NCBI GenBank assembly: GCA_900175165.2
Contig: FWWN02000337.1
Location: 1 to 48,731, forward strand
Reading direction: 5' to 3'
Length of the DNA stretch: 48,731 nt
Source: Rhizomucor pusillus
Lineage: Eukaryota > Mucoromycota > Mucoromycetes > Mucorales > Lichtheimiaceae
Shown here in pieces: positions 34,925 through 45,455 of this stretch. The position numbers were made by a program, and so were the translations under genes. The notes beneath the pieces were generated by a model. That model was not told the DNA's origin and did no database searches. It worked only from the letters and a program-made list of their open reading frames with translations. How positions within the stretch are numbered: the first letter of the stretch is position 1; each line of letters opens with the position of its first letter.

Positions 34925-36043
34925 ATGTTGGGTGGCGGCCTGCGACGTTGGTTGCCACAGCTCGGCGATCGTGTGATTGTTGCCATGTCCGGCGGCGTGG
35001 ATTCGAGTGTTTCAGCAGCGCTGTTGAAACAGCAAGGCTACATTGTCGAGGGGATCTACATGCGTAACTGGGATTCTTCGGACGAGAACGGCGTATGCAC
35101 AAGCATGCAAGACTGGGAGGACGTGCAACGGGTCTGCGAAACTCTATCGATCCCATGCAAGTCGATCAATTTCGTCAAGGAATACTGGAACGATGTCTTT
35201 CAACAAACGCTCGACGACTACGCAGCCGGCTTAACACCGAACCCGGACGTACATTGCAACCGCCACATCAAGTTTGGCCATCTTTTGCAGCATGTACCTG
35301 AGGATGCGTGGCTAGCAACTGGGCATTATTGTCGAAACGATCAGGGGAGATTGTTCCGCGGAATGGATCGAAATAAGGATCAGTCGTACTATCTATCAAC
35401 TGTAACAGAAGATGCTCTGAGGCGCGTGCTTTTCCCGCTTGGCGATTTTCCTTCCAAGAAACAAGTCAAGGCGATCGCACATCAGATGGGCTTGCACGTG
35501 GCAAAGAAAAAGGAGAGTATGGGAATATGTTTTGTTGGACAACGCCGTCGGTTTGGAGATTTCCTCTCGGAATACATTCACCAACCACCTGGGCCGGCCG
35601 TAGATTGGCACGGCAATGTTATTGGACAACATCGTGGCCTCTATGCCTACACAATCGGTCAGGCGTCAGGCATCTGCCACGGTCAGCATAAATGGTTCGT
35701 TGCACAGAAACGCACCAAAGAAAATACGTTGGTCTGTGTTCCTGCCTGGGATCATCCTGCACTTGTACATTCTACTTGTCTAGCGCGTGATTGGGTCTGG
35801 ATCCACGGCGAACCACCACCATCATCTAACAAAGACACAATGGTTGTGGATGCGCAGATCAGATACCGCATGGAGCCTCAAAAGGCTCAGTTAACGCGTG
35901 ACCCTGATGGCAGATATAGGCTGCATTTCTTTGAACCTGTACGTGCAATTGCTCCCGGGCAGCAAGCCGTTGTATATCTAGATAATTGGTGCTTGGGAGG
36001 CGGTGTAATCGACGAAGTTATCATACCCCGCGACTGTACATAA
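34925..36043 (+). CDS. MTU1: Mitochondrial tRNA-specific 2-thiouridylase
   Basis: Single exon, 372 residues, MnmA/Mtu1 family. It makes 2-thiouridine at the wobble position of mitochondrial tRNAs for Lys, Glu and Gln, using ATP and a persulfide donor. The PP-loop is VAMSGGVDSS. The two catalytic cysteines are in PNPDVHCNRHIKF and SMGICFVGQRRRF. Other family blocks are YMRNWD, WLATGHYCR, RNKDQSYYLS, GLYAYTIGQASG and the C-terminal QAVVYL. The N-terminus MLGGGLRRWLPQLG is short, basic and amphipathic, fitting a mitochondrial signal. The start is the first ATG in frame and precedes the PP-loop by the usual distance. It is one of two intronless genes in the window. Confidence 0.96.
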   Translation: MLGGGLRRWLPQLGDRVIVAMSGGVDSSVSAALLKQQGYIVEGIYMRNWDSSDENGVCTSMQDWEDVQRVCETLSIPCKSINFVKEYWNDVFQQTLDDYAAGLTPNPDVHCNRHIKFGHLLQHVPEDAWLATGHYCRNDQGRLFRGMDRNKDQSYYLSTVTEDALRRVLFPLGDFPSKKQVKAIAHQMGLHVAKKKESMGICFVGQRRRFGDFLSEYIHQPPGPAVDWHGNVIGQHRGLYAYTIGQASGICHGQHKWFVAQKRTKENTLVCVPAWDHPALVHSTCLARDWVWIHGEPPPSSNKDTMVVDAQIRYRMEPQKAQLTRDPDGRYRLHFFEPVRAIAPGQQAVVYLDNWCLGGGVIDEVIIPRDCT

Positions 36044-36303
36044 TTTCCCTTTCGTCTTCTTCTTTTCACGTTGTACACTATACTGCTTTAAAATATATAG
36101 AATGGGCCGCTACTGTGCAGTGTGGGCCGTGCGTGTGTGACACATACAGAATACAAGAGTGTTTTATTTGGGAAGATCTAGATCCCAGAATTTTATTGCA
36201 AGTCTTGTGTGCTGCTGCTGCTTGCTTTTTTTCTTGCCTGGGGGAGGGGGATACATGGGACGATATTACAAACAAGATAAGCGGGGAAGGGAGGATTTTT
36301 TTC

Positions 36304-37779
36304 TTAGAAGAATAGATACGTAAACACGAATACCAAGGAAGCAACAATGAGCACCACTTGTGGAGGGTATCCTTCGGTTGGGCGCGGTTTTTCCAAAGCA
36401 GCCAAATGTTGATGAACAGCATCCTGTGGGTGCACTGTGGGAGATAACTTGCGACCAGACTTGGCAGCGCTGTCAGCTTCCTTTTGGATTTTCTGAAGTC
36501 CGGCATTTTCCTGCTGCAGCTTTTCAATCAGTTCTCGAGCACGTCGTAATTCGTCCTGCAACTCTTTAATGGTCTCGTCCTCTACAGCTTTCTTATTAAC
36601 GGTCGGGGCAGCGGAAACTGGAGCAGCAGCAGCAGGAGGAGTAGCAGGGGTAGCAGTAGTAGTAGTAGCAGCAGCAGGGATGGATCTTGGCTTAGGTTCA
36701 GGTACCGACGCTGCTGGCTTCTCTCCAACAATGCCATTCACAGGCTGTGAAACTTGGGTGGTTGGAGCCAATTCTGGCATTTCTTCTCGTACAACAGCTG
36801 CCGGTTCTGAAGGCGATGGCGAATTCACAGCTGCCGGAGCCGGTGCTGGCGCTGGAGCTGTCACGACTGCTGGTTCAAGCTGCCTGTTGTCTTCTTTTGC
36901 AACCTCAGGTACCTGCGTTGCAGGCGGTGCTGGTGCTGGTGCTGCGGCGGCGACGGCAGCTGGAACGGATTTGTCGACATTATCCTGGCAAAATATAGTT
37001 ATCTCGACTTAGAAACGTGGGATCCTTTTCAGATTTCCTGCTATGCTTACTTGGACAGCAGATTGGTTCACGAGATAAGGATCCTCCTCTGCTGGAGGCA
37101 AGAACACACATTTGATTTTTTGTTGGAAAATTCCGGATTTATCCTCTGCTTCGACGCGGCTCCACTGTGCAAAAATAAAGAAAAAGGCATTGTTAGTCAA
37201 TCGAATTCCCATCTCTTTTGTCTCTTCTCCTTGTTTGCGCCTCTCTTTTTTTTTCTCTCTTTCTTTACAGTTATTTTACCATTTCCGCGACATTTAAAGA
37301 CTCATATGCTGGCTTGATGACTGCGGTCTGGACCAAGAACTTGTCTCGACACTTGAAATCTGCCGGGGGTTCCTCCTTGAATGGCTGCAAAATCACTGAT
37401 AGCAGAGAACAACAGCAATAACTTTTAACAATTCGGCTTGCCTTATAAAGCACCCCCAACGTCTAAATATAATTTTGCACATACCTTGCACTTCGACCTG
37501 GGAATTCGCTTCAACTCGACCAGCGTTTGGGCGAACGCAATACTGTTTCGGTGCGGTTGTCTTGACTTTGAACATGACCGGGTCATTGTTGGGGTTTGTC
37601 ACCAACAAGGATTCCTTGGTCACTTGGGTGAGTGGTCCTGCAAGGCAAGGAGGAGGAGGAGGACACAGTCAGTTTTGTCGGCGCCGCTGTTTCGCTGCTG
37701 TTGTGTATATATGAAGTAAGGGGCGGTTTTACTCACGTCGAAATGAGAGCTGTGAAGAGGGTTCCAGTTGAACAGACAT
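36304..37779 (-). CDS. SCS2: VAP/Scs2-type MSP-domain ER tether
   Basis: Five exons (37779-37737, 37637-37485, 37395-37280, 37164-37051, 36984-36304) give 368 residues. The N-terminal MSP domain reads LEPSSQLSFRRPLTQVTKESL, NPNNDPVMFKVKTTAPKQYCVRPNAGRVEA and PADFKCRDKFLVQ; this surface binds FFAT motifs. A Pro/Ala-rich linker of ~130 residues follows, built from trinucleotide repeats. Next come a coiled coil (IKELQDELRRARELIEKLQQENAGL) and a C-terminal membrane anchor (VVLIVASLVFVFTYLFF). VAPs tether the ER to plasma membrane and other organelles and recruit lipid-transfer proteins. A CACGTG lies ~100 nt upstream of the start. Convergent with MTU1. Confidence 0.94.
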
Positions 37780-38256
37780 TGTGTTCGTTAAGGAAGAAAA
37801 GTAGATGGCGTTGAATGTCCCAAGGAAAAGGCAGGTTGGGTTGCTGACAATTGAAATTGAACCGAAAGAGTATGGGTCCACGTGAGCTCTTGAATTACAG
37901 ATCGCCACCCACCATGCACGAATGTATTGTTCATCATCAGCAGAAACACATATCGCCATCGCAAACACCCCAAACTTATCATTCTTTTCTTTTTATTTCA
38001 CATGCTCCACTTAATACTCGTCCGCGACGAGCATCACTTGTCTCTCTCATGCAGAGTGGACGTGGTATTATTCATGGACCTGGTCTGATGGATGTGTATT
38101 TTATATGCATGCACACTAATTCAGCTGTGAGCATGTTGATCTTCTATTGTTGACAAACATTAGTTACTGAGATATTTTATCAATAATGTAAAGAATCCGT
38201 GCTGCTACGTTGATGATTTTACAAAAGAGTGGGTTCAGGTCAGGCTACATAAGCGA
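37780..38256. other. Intergenic, VAP promoter side
   Basis: Contains CACGTG at 37879-37884 upstream of the VAP start. Nothing else recognised. Confidence 0.5.
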
Positions 38257-41086
38257 CTATTGGCGTACTTTTCGTTCAAGCGATGCAATGTTATGTTTGC
38301 CGTTGCAGCAGCAACGAAGATCGATGTGGTCCTCTGGATCCGTTGAGTCGTCACCTGCAGCTGCTGCTTCTTGATCTGGTGGTGGAACGTGCGGGAGTCG
38401 ATGGACATAAGAGCTACTGCAGTTGCTTTGTACCCGCGAGCTCCACACACTGCTGTTATTGTCGAAGGATAAGCAACTCAAGTTTTCACTGATCGAAGTC
38501 TTCATGTATGCCAAATTCCTTGCTGAGTTGTTGTCGTTGTTCATCACATCTGCTGCGCTGCGTTCTAGTAAATGCGACAATGCCTACATAATATTTACAC
38601 GAATTAATAAAAGAAGAGCAACAGTGCACAGTGGTATCATTCAAAACTTGCCAGTAACCATTGATAATGCCGCTCGATATTATCAGCATTCAGCTTTAGA
38701 TCTCGAGTCGGTGTGCGGATCACGAGCGTCAATGAAGATAACCTCGCGTTTTTGTGCTGATTATTAGGAATGGACCACACATCCTGAATAAAAGCTGAAC
38801 ATATCCAGCTTAGATTTGGACCATTGTAAAGAGTGAAAAATCTCACATGTACGTACCTCTTTTGGACTTTGCCTCATTGTGATCCAATCCAGGATGGCTT
38901 TTACTCCAATACAAAGTACGGGTGTATGGATGGATCCAGAAATAGCGCCTGTGCTGCCTATGCTGCGACGGAATACCAACCGCATATGAGTGCCGAATGC
39001 TTTTCCACATCCACTCGCCGACCATCGCCTGGGTAATTGCAGACACGACTTGTTGATTGACTGCGTTATCGGCAGATTTGCGGTGGCTATTAGAGGATAC
39101 ACAGAGATTTGATCCTCGTGATGATTTGACGATAGTGTCCGATATCGATTTGGGAAGCGTAGTGGTGGATAAAAGGGAAGGGTTTGGCCGCGATGCTGTT
39201 GAACTATATATAGAAGCGGTCCCTGCTGGTGTGCTTGCCTTGTCACCATCATTGTCGCGGTGCGAAGGCGCAGAAGCTGATACGGATGGTTTGTAGCACT
39301 GGAGGAGTTTCGACGAAGCCTTGACTTCATCGCTTAGCGTAATAATAGGAGAAGGAAGAGATGAGGTGGTGGTGTTGCTGCTATCCGTTTTCGCCCCGCC
39401 AAGAAGGTCTCGTGGATCATACTGTGTTTCTGCATCCGCGCAACGCACAAGTTCCGTTTGAGTTTGCCGCGTAGTTGGTATCTTGTTTGCAGCAACAATC
39501 AACGACGTTTGCACCGCGGCCTCTTTCTTCTTACACTCTGACTCCTTGAGTTCGTTAAACAATGAATTGCTTGGCACATCTTGTCGTAGACTAGTCCGCT
39601 TTTGATTGTTGTTGTTGTTACTATTTGTAGTACTATCATTCTCCTTATCAGTTTCCCCGCCATCATCGCTGCGTTCTTGAGCTGTGTTAATTTCATGGTC
39701 CTCAAGGCAAGTTTGCGAACTGGACTGGAGTGCAACTGCACCCCGTCTATGCCTTCTAATCGACGGCGGCGGCGGCAGCAGCGACGTTGTACGCCTGCCT
39801 TCCTGCTGTACTATGTTATCAGGCGTGGCGATGGCGTAGGTAGCTCTGCTAAGCTGCTCAATCATTTCCTGGCTTTCAGCAAGAAGCCGTTTAACCTGGT
39901 TCTTTTCAACTTTTTCTCGCTGCAACGACGATCTCAGGCTGGAAATAGTTCGATGCGCATGCGCTAACGATTGTCGCAACGTGTCCAGTTCCAGCTGCAG
40001 AGCATCTTTTTTTCGCTCGATGATGGCTGCCATCTCTGGGTCGATAATATCTTTATCTTCTTGTTCTTGTTCTTCTTCTTGGTTCAAAATATCTGCATCG
40101 TCTTGTCTTGGGTCGCGGCTAGATGATCGCGACAGTGACTTTGTCGTCGTCGTCGTCGTTGCAAAACTAGATCGAGTAACCGCAGCCCTGGACATCCAGA
40201 TTTTCTTGTCGGCAGCCAACTGGTCGAAATGCTTTTGCAGCTGGGCAATTTCTTTCTTTGCATTCTTCAAGTCTTTTACAAGACGCAGTCGTTGCTGTTC
40301 ATGCCTGTGTTTGAGCGTCTTTGTGTTTTCTTCTTCCTGCGCTTTTATCTCCTCCAGCTGCTCCATCGTCTGTCGTAGCTGCTCCGTGATCGCTGCGCAG
40401 TTCGTTTGCAGCCGCTTGATTCTTTCCGTGCTTTTGCTCAGTTGCGCTTGCAAATCCTGTTTCTCCACCTCCAAATTCCAGTTTTGGTCCTTGAGCACCT
40501 GGACTACAAAAGGTGTCATTTCTTCTTCTTTTCTTTCTTGTTGATATTTGTGTGAACACACTTACGCTGCTCTTGCTGATGCTTGTTCACCGCTTCTTGA
40601 TCCTTTACATCCGTGCTCAGTTTCTCGATTTGCACTTGCTTTTCCCTCAGTTGTATCTGGTTCTTCCGTAGCTGCTGGACAAGTACAAGTGATATATCTG
40701 AGTGTAATCCGTCATCATCGTTATCATCTTGCTTTGCATCCGCTGCAGGGGTTGTTGTTGACGCGCCGCTGCGTAGCAAACATGCATCCTCAATCTAGTG
40801 AGAGTTTCGTGTTAATGCACAGCTGCTGTCTCATTGCGTTACACGGCTGCAGACCTTCTTCTTCCTCCTCTTCTTGTCCTGTTTGCAGCCACCGCTGCCG
40901 CTACTGCTGCTGTTACTGCCGCCGCCGCCACTGCTACTATTGCTGTCTATGAAACCTGAAGAAGATACGGAAGCAAGTATGAATACACAATTTTCGCATG
41001 ACTTTTAAAATAAGAATAATCACAAATGATGAATTACCAGAATCGCCGCCACTGCAAAGCGCTTTGTCAGCTGCTTTATCCTGCAT
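38257..41086 (-). CDS. Num1/Mcp5-type cortical anchor with C-terminal PH domain
   Basis: Six exons (41086-41038, 40955-40855, 40794-40566, 40503-38857, 38794-38652, 38583-38257) give 831 residues. A Ser/Gly-rich N-terminus is followed by coiled coils (about 90-290). Next is a long disordered Ser/Thr/Asn-rich part. The C-terminal Mcp5-type PH domain reads ITQAMVGEWMWKSIR, HRRYFWIHPYTRTLYWSKSHP, SSLTLVIRTPTRDLKLNADN and HYQWLLALSHLLER. In yeasts Num1/Mcp5 bind phosphoinositides at the cell cortex and capture dynein for nuclear movement, and Num1 also tethers mitochondria. That role here is inferred from the PH type. Intron 5 (38651-38584) begins GCAAGT; it is needed to join QWLL to ALSHLLER inside the PH helix. 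It is much shorter than yeast Num1 and lacks its long internal repeats. Confidence 0.86.
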
Positions 41087-41439
41087 TCTACCGGTGAGGC
41101 AAGTGTATAAAAGAGGCGTGAGAGAGGGAAGGCAAGAAATATGTAAGTTCAAAGAAAGAAATTAAGGAGTGCTTCTTTAAAAAAAGAAAACAGAAGAATG
41201 AAAGAACGGAAGAAAGAAAGAAAGAAAGAGAAGGGAAATATAACGATTGCACACAAGTCATTGAGTCACAATGCGGGAAGGCTAGCAACCATGTGCTCTA
41301 AAGACCTGGAAGGATCAAGATATCAAATTACGACGGAGCAAGAACTGTGATATTGCATGACATACATATATATATATGTGTGTGTGTGAATGCGTGTGCG
41401 TATATATATGTATATAAGTATTTAAAACAGATGCAGTAT
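41087..41439. other. Intergenic with alternating dinucleotide tract
   Basis: Promoter of the Num1/Mcp5-like gene and 3' flank of HIS7. It contains a GAAA-type repeat (about 41200-41235) and the TA/TG tract listed separately. Confidence 0.5.
41359..41417. repeat. Alternating purine-pyrimidine tract (TA/TG)
   Basis: About 60 bp of nearly strict alternation: ACATACATATATATAT, GTGTGTGTGTG, a short GCGTGTGCG piece and TATATATATG. It lies just 3' of HIS7. Confidence 0.85.
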
Positions 41440-43154
41440 TTAAAGCGAAAGATCTACAGGTCTACAATTTACATTGCATTTTTTCAAATGTTCCTTGACA
41501 TCTTGGATAGGAACTTCGCGTCTGTGGAAGATGCCTGCGGCGAGAGCTGCTTCGACATCTGTCTTTTTAAACACTTCATCGAAATGCTCGACACGTCCAG
41601 CACCGCTGGATGCAATGACGGGGATGCGAATAGCGCTTCGAACGTCGTTGATAAGTTCAAGTTCGTAACCGGAATTGGTGCCGTCGCGATCCATGCAATT
41701 GAGCAAGATTTCACCTGCACCGAGGTCCTGGCAAGCCGTCACGAGCTGATGGACGTCAACGTCGCGTCCCTCACGGCCGCCCTTGACAGTGCACTGATAC
41801 CAGCAGTACTCTTCGCCGTTCGGTCCAGGGTTGCTGACCTTGACAACGTGGTGCTTGGTCTCGCTGGGGTCCTTGACGTAGACTCGACGAGGATCGACAG
41901 AGATAACTACAGCCTGGGCACCGTATGCCTTTGCAATGGTTTCAATTGCAGTAGTTCCGTCCTTTTTGCATCCATTTGCAAGATACTTTTCGACCGCATA
42001 GACGGCGTCGCTGCCAATCGATACCTTGTCTGCGCCGGAACGGAAGTACTCGCCAGCGACCTCGAAAGCAGGGTGCAACGTGCCATCAGGGTCGACCACA
42101 TCTCGGATACCACCGCCAATGGTCAACGGAACGAAAACCGTCTCTGACGCACGGCGTAAAACTTCCAACATGGGCAGATCGCCCAAGGGGCAGTTGCGGA
42201 AACTGGTAATGTTCAAAAACGTGACCTCGTCTGCACCTTCTTCAAAGTATCGTCGCGCTAAATCGACAGGTTTTCCAAGATTGCGTACATCGTTTCCCTC
42301 GGCTGTCTTTTCTCGAACATCGTACTGGTCACCTTTTGTGACAACCAGGTCTCCCTTGTCATTTGTTCGCACATCCAAGCACGCAATGATACGCTTGGTG
42401 AACCGCTGTTGAGGTACCGGCTCTTTGGTGACGACTTGAGATTCATCGACGATTCCAGTTCCAGTCAAGAAAGATCGCAATACTCGAAGACCGGCATATC
42501 CACTCTTTTCAGGGTGGAACTGTGTTGCAAAGACGTTTCCTTTCTGCACTGCACTGACAAATACCTCGTCGCCGTACTGTGTTGTTGATAGAACCCAGTC
42601 CTTGATTTCTTTGCTGTAAGGCACTGCAAACGAGTGGACAAAGTAGTATACAGAGTCGTCCTCGATGCTGTAGTTGACAGCTTGTTCTCCCCGTTCTGTT
42701 TGTGATTTCAGGACCTGGCAAGCGTTCCAGCCCATGTGAGGCACAGCCTTGGTATCCTTGTTGAACTGCTTGGTGATGCCTGGTATAATACCCAATCCAC
42801 GTTCGCTGCTTTCCTCTGAACCTTCAAAGAGCATTTGCATGCCAACGCAAATTCCCATAAAAGGCTTGCCGGATGCAATGTATTCTTTCAGAGGTTGCGC
42901 AAGTCCCTTCTTTTCCAGCGACTCTACAGCGTGGCCGTATGCACCCACACCAGGGAAAATGAGTTTCTATCTCACAAGTGAGTCCTACATATACACTCTA
43001 ATGCAGCAAATGACATTCGTGACCATACCTCTGCCTTTGCGAAATCCGACGGATCTTTGATAAACTCAATCTCGTAACCAAGGCGATTCACAGCATTGAT
43101 CAGACTGCGTACATTGCCCGCACCGTAGTCGAGCATATATAAACCGCCGGTCAT
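41440..43154 (-). CDS. HIS7: Imidazole glycerol phosphate synthase, bifunctional HisHF
   Basis: Two exons (43154-43029, 42966-41440) give 550 residues, the usual length of the eukaryotic HisH-HisF fusion. The glutaminase half has [10 protein letters not shown], the nucleophile Cys in GICVGMQ, and the His/Glu dyad in TQFHPEKSG. The cyclase half has ACLDVR with catalytic Asp, TIGGGIRD, and [10 protein letters not shown] with the second Asp. It converts PRFAR and glutamine-derived ammonia to IGP and AICAR, linking histidine and purine synthesis. The intron falls inside the glutaminase ([15 protein letters not shown]). Upstream are a palindrome and a TGACTCA site that suggest amino-acid starvation control. 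Confidence 0.97.
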
Positions 43155-43220
43155 GTTTCTTTGATATGTATTAAACAAGTACGAAAATTGGGGAACCGGA
43201 GTGTGTGTGTGCGCGCCTTG

Positions 43221-43240
43221 TCAATCGGGGACCCGATTGA
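43221..43240. promoter_or_regulatory. 20-bp near-perfect palindrome, CGG-N4-CCG core
   Basis: TCAATCGGG, two central bases GA, then CCCGATTGA: exact 9-bp arms. The core has inverted CGG/CCG triplets with 4 bp between, the geometry of Leu3-type zinc-cluster sites. It is centred about 76 bp before the HIS7 ATG. Confidence 0.65.
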
Positions 43241-43263
43241 CACTTATCTCAGTGGCTTGATTT

Positions 43264-43270
43264 TGACTCA
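43264..43270. promoter_or_regulatory. Gcn4/AP-1-type site TGACTCA
   Basis: Exact TGACTCA about 110 bp before the HIS7 ATG. Yeast HIS7 is a Gcn4 target through the same sequence. Confidence 0.55.
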
Positions 43271-43620
43271 TCCAGAGTTGGCCTGTACTGCTAAATGGTA
43301 TATTTCTATCAGAGAGGAATAATGCATACCCTAAAGCGCTTGATGCGTCATCGATGTACCACTGAGCAGTGCTCAAGCCAATTGTTGCAGAGAGTAAAAT
43401 AGTAGATCAATGGAATCCACGGATATAAGTTTATGGAAGAAAGTTAGACAGGGAGGATCACATCTTTGGAGGACGATCCTTTATAACGAAGATAAAGGAT
43501 ATTAGACCAAGTAGATTATATGCAGTGGTTTTTATTACTGTATAGTAGACAAAACATTCACAGCAACCAAAAGCGGGATGATGCTGGATGCCTTCATTCC
43601 ATCTGTTGTGTATCATACAT

Positions 43621-44894
43621 CTAGTTTTCCAAGGTGAAAGAAAGGCCGAGCTTGTGGGCGTTTTCATTGAGGCGGGTAGTGTCAATGGAAGCACCGAGGT
43701 TGACCTTGACACCGGGGCGGAGAGCCTGAGTGTAACTATCGCAAGAAGACCAGTTTATACGTTTTCATTCAGTAACACCGCCATATCTATATACTTACGC
43801 AACACCGAGGACACCAGAGTTGGAGATCTTGCCCTTGACGAAGGCAGAGCTGTCAAGCTTGAGCTTGGCACCAACCTCAAGAGCAACAGCGCTGTTGCCA
43901 GAGGCGTCCCAGGAAGCCTTACCAGAGGCCTCAAGGTCGCTGTTGACGCGGTGGTAGTAGGAAGCAGAGTAGCTGTTTAAGTTGTTGAGAGCGTGGACGG
44001 CAACAGAGTATTCAGCAGCAGAGTAGCCGAAAGCAGCGTTGTAGCGGTTAATCTACAAAGTGATGTCGTTTCAGCTTCAATATTCTTATTGGCTAACCAC
44101 CTTCTTCATAGTATGATCCGCACTCCTTATACTGTACCTTGCCATCGAGGACGTTGTAAGAGACCTCACCACCAACAAGGAAACCTTGACGGCCGACAAC
44201 AGAGTTGACGCTAAAGTGGGTCTATAACAAAATTAGGACTCTGATTAGGACTCTGTAAATTGTATTATTTTGGTAATATATAGATATGTTACCTTGAAGA
44301 CATCCAAGGTAGCAACGGTGTGGACGTTGGGTTGCTTGTAGGTGGCGTTGATCTTGGCACCCTTCTCGTTGACGGATGGGAGGAGGGAGGTCAAGAGTTC
44401 CAACTTGAGACCCTCTGTAGACACAATAAATGTTAGCATTACAGCGTTCCTTTGTTTAGGTATCATATTCTTTCAACTACTTACTGGCAAGGTTGTTCTC
44501 AAGCTCGATCTTGCCGTTGAGGTGGTTGGAGGTGGTCCAGGCTTCAGTGAAGGTGATACCCTTGGCCTTGTCGGCGTACTTGGTCTCGAGATCACCAACA
44601 ATGATACCGGTCTTGTTGTCACGCTGACCGTTGACCTTGAAAGTCTATATACACATCCATGTAAGCTTACAAAGCTGTCGCCATTCTTTAATACAATCGA
44701 TTAAACTTACCACACCGTTGGGAGCGGTGGTCTTGACTTCGAGCTTGACACCACCAATGGGGTAGTCCTTGGAGAGAAGGTCCTTGGCGGGCTTGCCAAT
44801 GTCAGCGAAAGCAACTGTTAAAAGAGATTAGCAAAAGACGCGTTCAATGGAGACGGGTCGAAAGTAGTCAGATGAGCTTACCAGGAACAGACAT
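43621..44894 (-). CDS. POR1: Mitochondrial outer-membrane porin (VDAC)
   Basis: Seven exons (44894-44882, 44814-44711, 44644-44485, 44414-44293, 44221-44138, 44052-43799, 43735-43621) give 283 residues, exactly the usual VDAC length. The N-terminal helix MSVPVAFADIGKPAKDLLSKDY is typical, as are the alternating beta-strands (KLEVKTTAPNGVTFKVNGQ, KGKISNSGVLGVAYTQ). The C-terminal strand is LGLSFTLEN. It forms the 19-strand channel for ATP, ADP and small metabolites. The first exon is only 13 nt (MSVP plus one base). Codon choice is strongly C-ending for Lys, Asn and Asp (AAG, AAC, GAC), as expected for a highly expressed gene. Confidence 0.97.
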
Positions 44895-45455
44895 GCTATC
44901 AGTTGGGAGTAGAAAAGAACGAGGGGGTAAGAAACAAGACTAGTTTTACTGGACTTTGGTTGTGCTTACGTTGTAATATAAAGTTTGTGGATGTGTGTGA
45001 GGGGGGGAAGAAAAACCTAAACTGCAAGGGCTCCCCGTGTGTGTGCCAGGTGGTGGTCGCCGCCGCCGGGCTTTTCGGGATGCCAAAATTTTTGTTTCGT
45101 GGGCGACAAAGAGAAAAATGGGGCAGCAAATCGTTGCGAGGGAGGTACACACGCGCTCACACTTTTGCAGATGATGCAAGCCAAACCGCGTCTTTGGCTA
45201 ATTTTCAGGGCACACATATGATTGTAACAAATTCCTGTGCGGTCCATCCTACCAGTACGTCGACGTAGCAGCGAACCAGTCCAGGTAAGCCGATCTATTG
45301 TCTCGAGTGCGGTCCCCCAAAAAGTGTGTGGTGGCCGGTGAATAATGGAATCAGTCGATGTCGCCATCTTGAACTTTGTTTCTATTTTACAAGTTCTATC
45401 ATCTTCTTTGTTTTTAAATACTTGTACTAATATTTTTTACACAACACATAAAAAT
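44895..45455. other. Intergenic, VDAC promoter side
   Basis: Contains a G-run (GAGGGGGGGAAG near 45000). No gene recognised. Confidence 0.5.

Larger units (their letters stand above)
43155..43620. promoter_or_regulatory. HIS7 promoter region
   Basis: 466 bp between HIS7 and VDAC, both on the minus strand. A GT/GC run (43201-43217), a 20-bp palindrome and a Gcn4-type site lie within 120 bp of the HIS7 ATG. Confidence 0.55.

Noticed and set aside
39981..40544. 187-codon Ser/Cys-rich plus-strand open frame.
   Set aside because: Antisense shadow of the coiled-coil part of the Num1/Mcp5-like gene.
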